NCBI GenBank assembly: GCA_041648175.1
Contig: JBAZPO010000007.1
Coordinates: forward strand, 62,001 to 126,000
Length of the DNA stretch: 64,000 nucleotides
Source: Desulfobaccales bacterium
GTDB taxonomy: Bacteria > Desulfobacterota > Desulfobaccia > Desulfobaccales > 0-14-0-80-60-11
Direction of reading: 5' to 3'
Shown piece after piece: positions 62,521 to 64,000 of this stretch. Under the pieces are notes generated by a model, which was not told the DNA's origin, made no database searches, and saw nothing but the letters and a program-made list of their open reading frames with translations. Position numbers and translations under genes: made by a program. Each line of letters starts with the position of its first letter. The first letter of the stretch is position 1.

Positions 62521-63023
62521 GAGACACCTCTTGATGTTTTCGTCTGTTTGTTTCGACTCATGATTCGTGGTCTAACGGCACGCTTGAGCAGAGCGGTTCA
62601 GCTCGCACGATCCAAGCTTGCAGGAATGTGAAGATCAGAAAAATTCAAGTGCTATCCAGGTTGAAGGTAAGCTCGTCTTACTAACCTTACCCCGCCACGT
62701 CGCTTATGCTTTAACTTTCTTCCTAACAGTTACCCCTTTAGCTGCCATTATTTTTATTTTTTTTGGCGGCCCATTAAGCTCATCCGTAAACCCCGTTCAC
62801 CCCCCAAATAGCCACGCCCCTTTTTCTCATTTTGCGTGCGAGCCAGACTCTTTTTTTGCCAAATTTCTCATTTTACGTTTTGACCGCTTCACGGTCCTCG
62901 TCGCGTCGCAAGTCCATGAAAATGCCGCAAAAGTCGCACAAAAGTTTCGCCGCGTGCGCGTCTACTCTATTTCTCATTCTACTATCCCCCTCACAATGTG
63001 CAAATGGTAGCCCAGATGGTAGC
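62521..63023. other. Gene-poor region left of the tRNA fragment
   Basis: A + strand frame (62618-63010) has no ribosome site and atypical composition, so I do not call it. The region contains GTTAGAC (- strand, near 62575), a T/C-rich stretch (62740-62890) and a direct repeat ATGGTAGCCC at 63004-63026. It may be remnants of an integrated element. Confidence 0.45.
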
Positions 63024-63061
63024 CCAAAATAAAAATGGGGTTAGCCATAATAGCTAACCCC
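63024..63061 (-). terminator. Intrinsic terminator following the tRNA-Lys fragment
   Basis: 9-bp arms 63037-63045 and 63053-63061 with a 7-base loop. On the - strand they are followed by ATTTTTATTTTGG. Position and strand fit the terminator of the original tRNA gene. Confidence 0.75.
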
Positions 63062-63071
63062 TTGATTTCTT

Positions 63072-63121
63072 TGGTGGGCCGTCGGAGACTCGAACTCCGA
63101 ACCTAGTGATTAAGAGTCAAC
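63072..63121 (-). pseudogene. 3' fragment of tRNA-Lys(CUU), probable attachment site
   Basis: The - strand reads from the anticodon arm (GTTGACTCTTAATCACT, anticodon CTT) through variable loop, T arm (GGAGTTCGAGTCTCC) and acceptor 3' strand to the encoded CCA at 63074-63072. The 5' acceptor strand (GGGCCGTC expected) and a proper D arm are absent upstream, so this is not a complete gene. Duplicated 3' ends of tRNA genes are the usual scar of tyrosine-recombinase elements. Confidence 0.8.
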
Positions 63122-63487
63122 ATCCCTGAGCTTCCAAACCTCCTCAAATTACTGGAAGCTACTGAAATCACTACATATCCAATTAGCAAGTCTTTTCCTA
63201 TTCTTGCAAGTTTTAGCATATTCTGGAACCATTTCCACACACAGATTCACACACAGTAAAGCTGGTTTCCATGGGCTAGAGGTGTAGCGGAAACTTTTAT
63301 CGCCACTAAGCGACCCCCTGTAGTTTAAAAACCGGTCCATTCGGTCCAATTGGACCACAACCGCAGCATTCCTGGCTTTCACGACAACTTTCCTGGACCG
63401 GTCAGCTTGGGCTAATGGGCCAGCACGTACTTTTCTGGGCCATGCTTGGCTGGTCAGTGAGCGTCGCCAGGATTGGGCCGCCCCACC
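63122..63487. other. Non-coding region between tRNA fragment and hydrolase (366 bp)
   Basis: No supported gene. Contains a CACACACAG direct repeat near 63237-63256 and the palindrome listed at 63343. If the tRNA fragment is an element boundary, this is probably the element side. Confidence 0.45.
63343..63356. repeat. Perfect 14-bp palindrome GGTCCAATTGGACC
   Basis: Self-complementary over all 14 bases, with further GGTCC/GGACC motifs at 63334 and 63393. Possible protein-binding site; function unknown. Confidence 0.5.
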
Positions 63488-64000
63488 TCACTTTGCCAAG
63501 AAGTCCAGCAAGACCTGATGAAACTGCTCCGGCGCCTCCAGATGTGGGATATGCCCGACCTCCGAAATCTCCACCAGCCGGCAATTAGGGATATCCTTGG
63601 CTGCCGCCTTGCTCAACAGATCGTAGCGACCTTTGTCTTGCAGGATCTCCTCGGGCACCCGCCCCCGCCCCACCGTAGTGCGGTCCTTCAGGCCAACAAC
63701 CAGCAAAGTGGGCGCCTTGATTAAAGGAAATTCGTGCCGGACCGGCTGTTGGTAAATCATCTGGAAAGTAAGGGCCGCAGCCTTGGCGTAGCGGGGATAT
63801 TCGCCGCTGAGCATCATCCGGCAACGGGTCTCCACAAAGGATTCGTACTCCGGTTTCCAGTGCACAAAATAGCGCTTGATAAAGGCCCGGTATTTATCGG
63901 GCGTCATCTTCATTTCAATGTCATAAAGCTGGTAGGTGGGCTGGGGTGGCACAAAGAAGCGATAGTCCTCCAGGCCAATGGGGTCCTCCAAGACCAGGCG
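63488..64000 (-). CDS. Alpha/beta hydrolase, C-terminal part (runs off window)
   Basis: The frame is open to the right edge (… LVLEDPIGLEDYR from the last base), so the N-terminus with the nucleophile elbow lies outside. Visible: the PIGLEDYR segment that follows the nucleophile in MhpC-like hydrolases, a lid region (about 60 residues), the acid in LLVVGLKDRTTVG, and the catalytic histidine in ISEVGHIPHLEAPEQFHQVLLDFL. It ends with LDFLAK. Likely an esterase or C-C hydrolase; substrate not assignable. Confidence 0.88.
   Translation of the reverse strand, partial: RLVLEDPIGLEDYRFFVPPQPTYQLYDIEMKMTPDKYRAFIKRYFVHWKPEYESFVETRCRMMLSGEYPRYAKAAALTFQMIYQQPVRHEFPLIKAPTLLVVGLKDRTTVGRGRVPEEILQDKGRYDLLSKAAAKDIPNCRLVEISEVGHIPHLEAPEQFHQVLLDFLAK

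Noticed and set aside
62618..63010. 130-aa + strand frame left of the tRNA fragment
   Set aside because: No ribosome site, atypical residue composition, and ends in a simple repeat; more likely non-coding.
1..64000. CRISPR arrays, IS elements, rRNA genes
   Set aside because: No regularly spaced direct repeats, transposase-like proteins or rRNA sequences were seen on either strand.

Overview
The window looks like chromosomal DNA of a free-living Gram-negative anaerobe, most plausibly a member of the Desulfobacterota (Desulfobacca/Syntrophobacter-like). This is inferred from an exported CbiK cobaltochelatase, a long Wzx/Wzy/Wzc exopolysaccharide locus with a PEP-CTERM/exosortase-type amidotransferase, a methylmalonyl-CoA decarboxylase gene and KdpD-like sensors. 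No rRNA gene or other decisive marker is present, so the assignment is tentative.

About 1-37.6 kb (all + strand) is one large extracellular polysaccharide locus. It opens with export and envelope genes: a secreted Ala/Gly-rich protein cut by the window edge, an outer-membrane beta-barrel, a glycosidase-like protein, an O-antigen ligase/polymerase with TPRs, Wza, a Wzc tyrosine kinase and a FlaA1/CapD-type dehydratase. A long run of glycosyltransferases and methyltransferases follows, with a Wzx flippase, a Wzy polymerase, a B12-dependent radical SAM enzyme and the phosphoglycosyl transferase that starts the repeat unit. The locus ends with an unusual TPP-dependent E1 alpha/beta pair, a DegT aminotransferase closed by an intrinsic terminator, a class I aminotransferase, one more glycosyltransferase and an AsnB-type amidotransferase. 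Part of it (about 19.3-27.9 kb) is visibly more AT-rich, as expected for exchanged serotype genes.

37.6-43.5 kb holds small unrelated units. On the - strand are methylmalonyl-CoA decarboxylase with a family III CoA-transferase, and a cobalamin-riboswitch-controlled, exported CbiK with a small partner gene. On the + strand is a DUF2092 / Gly-rich secreted protein pair. The riboswitch unit is complete: consensus promoter, aptamer with B12 box, then intrinsic terminator.

43.5-60.9 kb is a sensing and ion/anion-transport region built from paralogous pairs. It contains a KdpE-like regulator and a KdpD-like kinase without the K+-sensor module, two tandem NhaD/ArsB-type permeases with an extracytoplasmic Ig-like domain, and a DASS permease. 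Two nearly identical CBS proteins sit on opposite strands either side of a shared promoter region. Beyond them are a PEP-synthase-like protein that lacks the PEP barrel and carries an unrecognised C-terminal domain, two related single-domain response regulators, a KdpD-like sensor that has lost its kinase, a beta-carbonic anhydrase, and a Cache/PAS histidine kinase. A structured, terminator-bearing leader RNA precedes one of the permeases and is the best candidate here for an uncatalogued regulatory RNA.

60.9-64 kb is gene-poor. It has a hypothetical secreted protein flanked by integron-like half-sites, a 3' fragment of tRNA-Lys(CUU) with its terminator (a probable attachment site), and an alpha/beta hydrolase gene running off the window.
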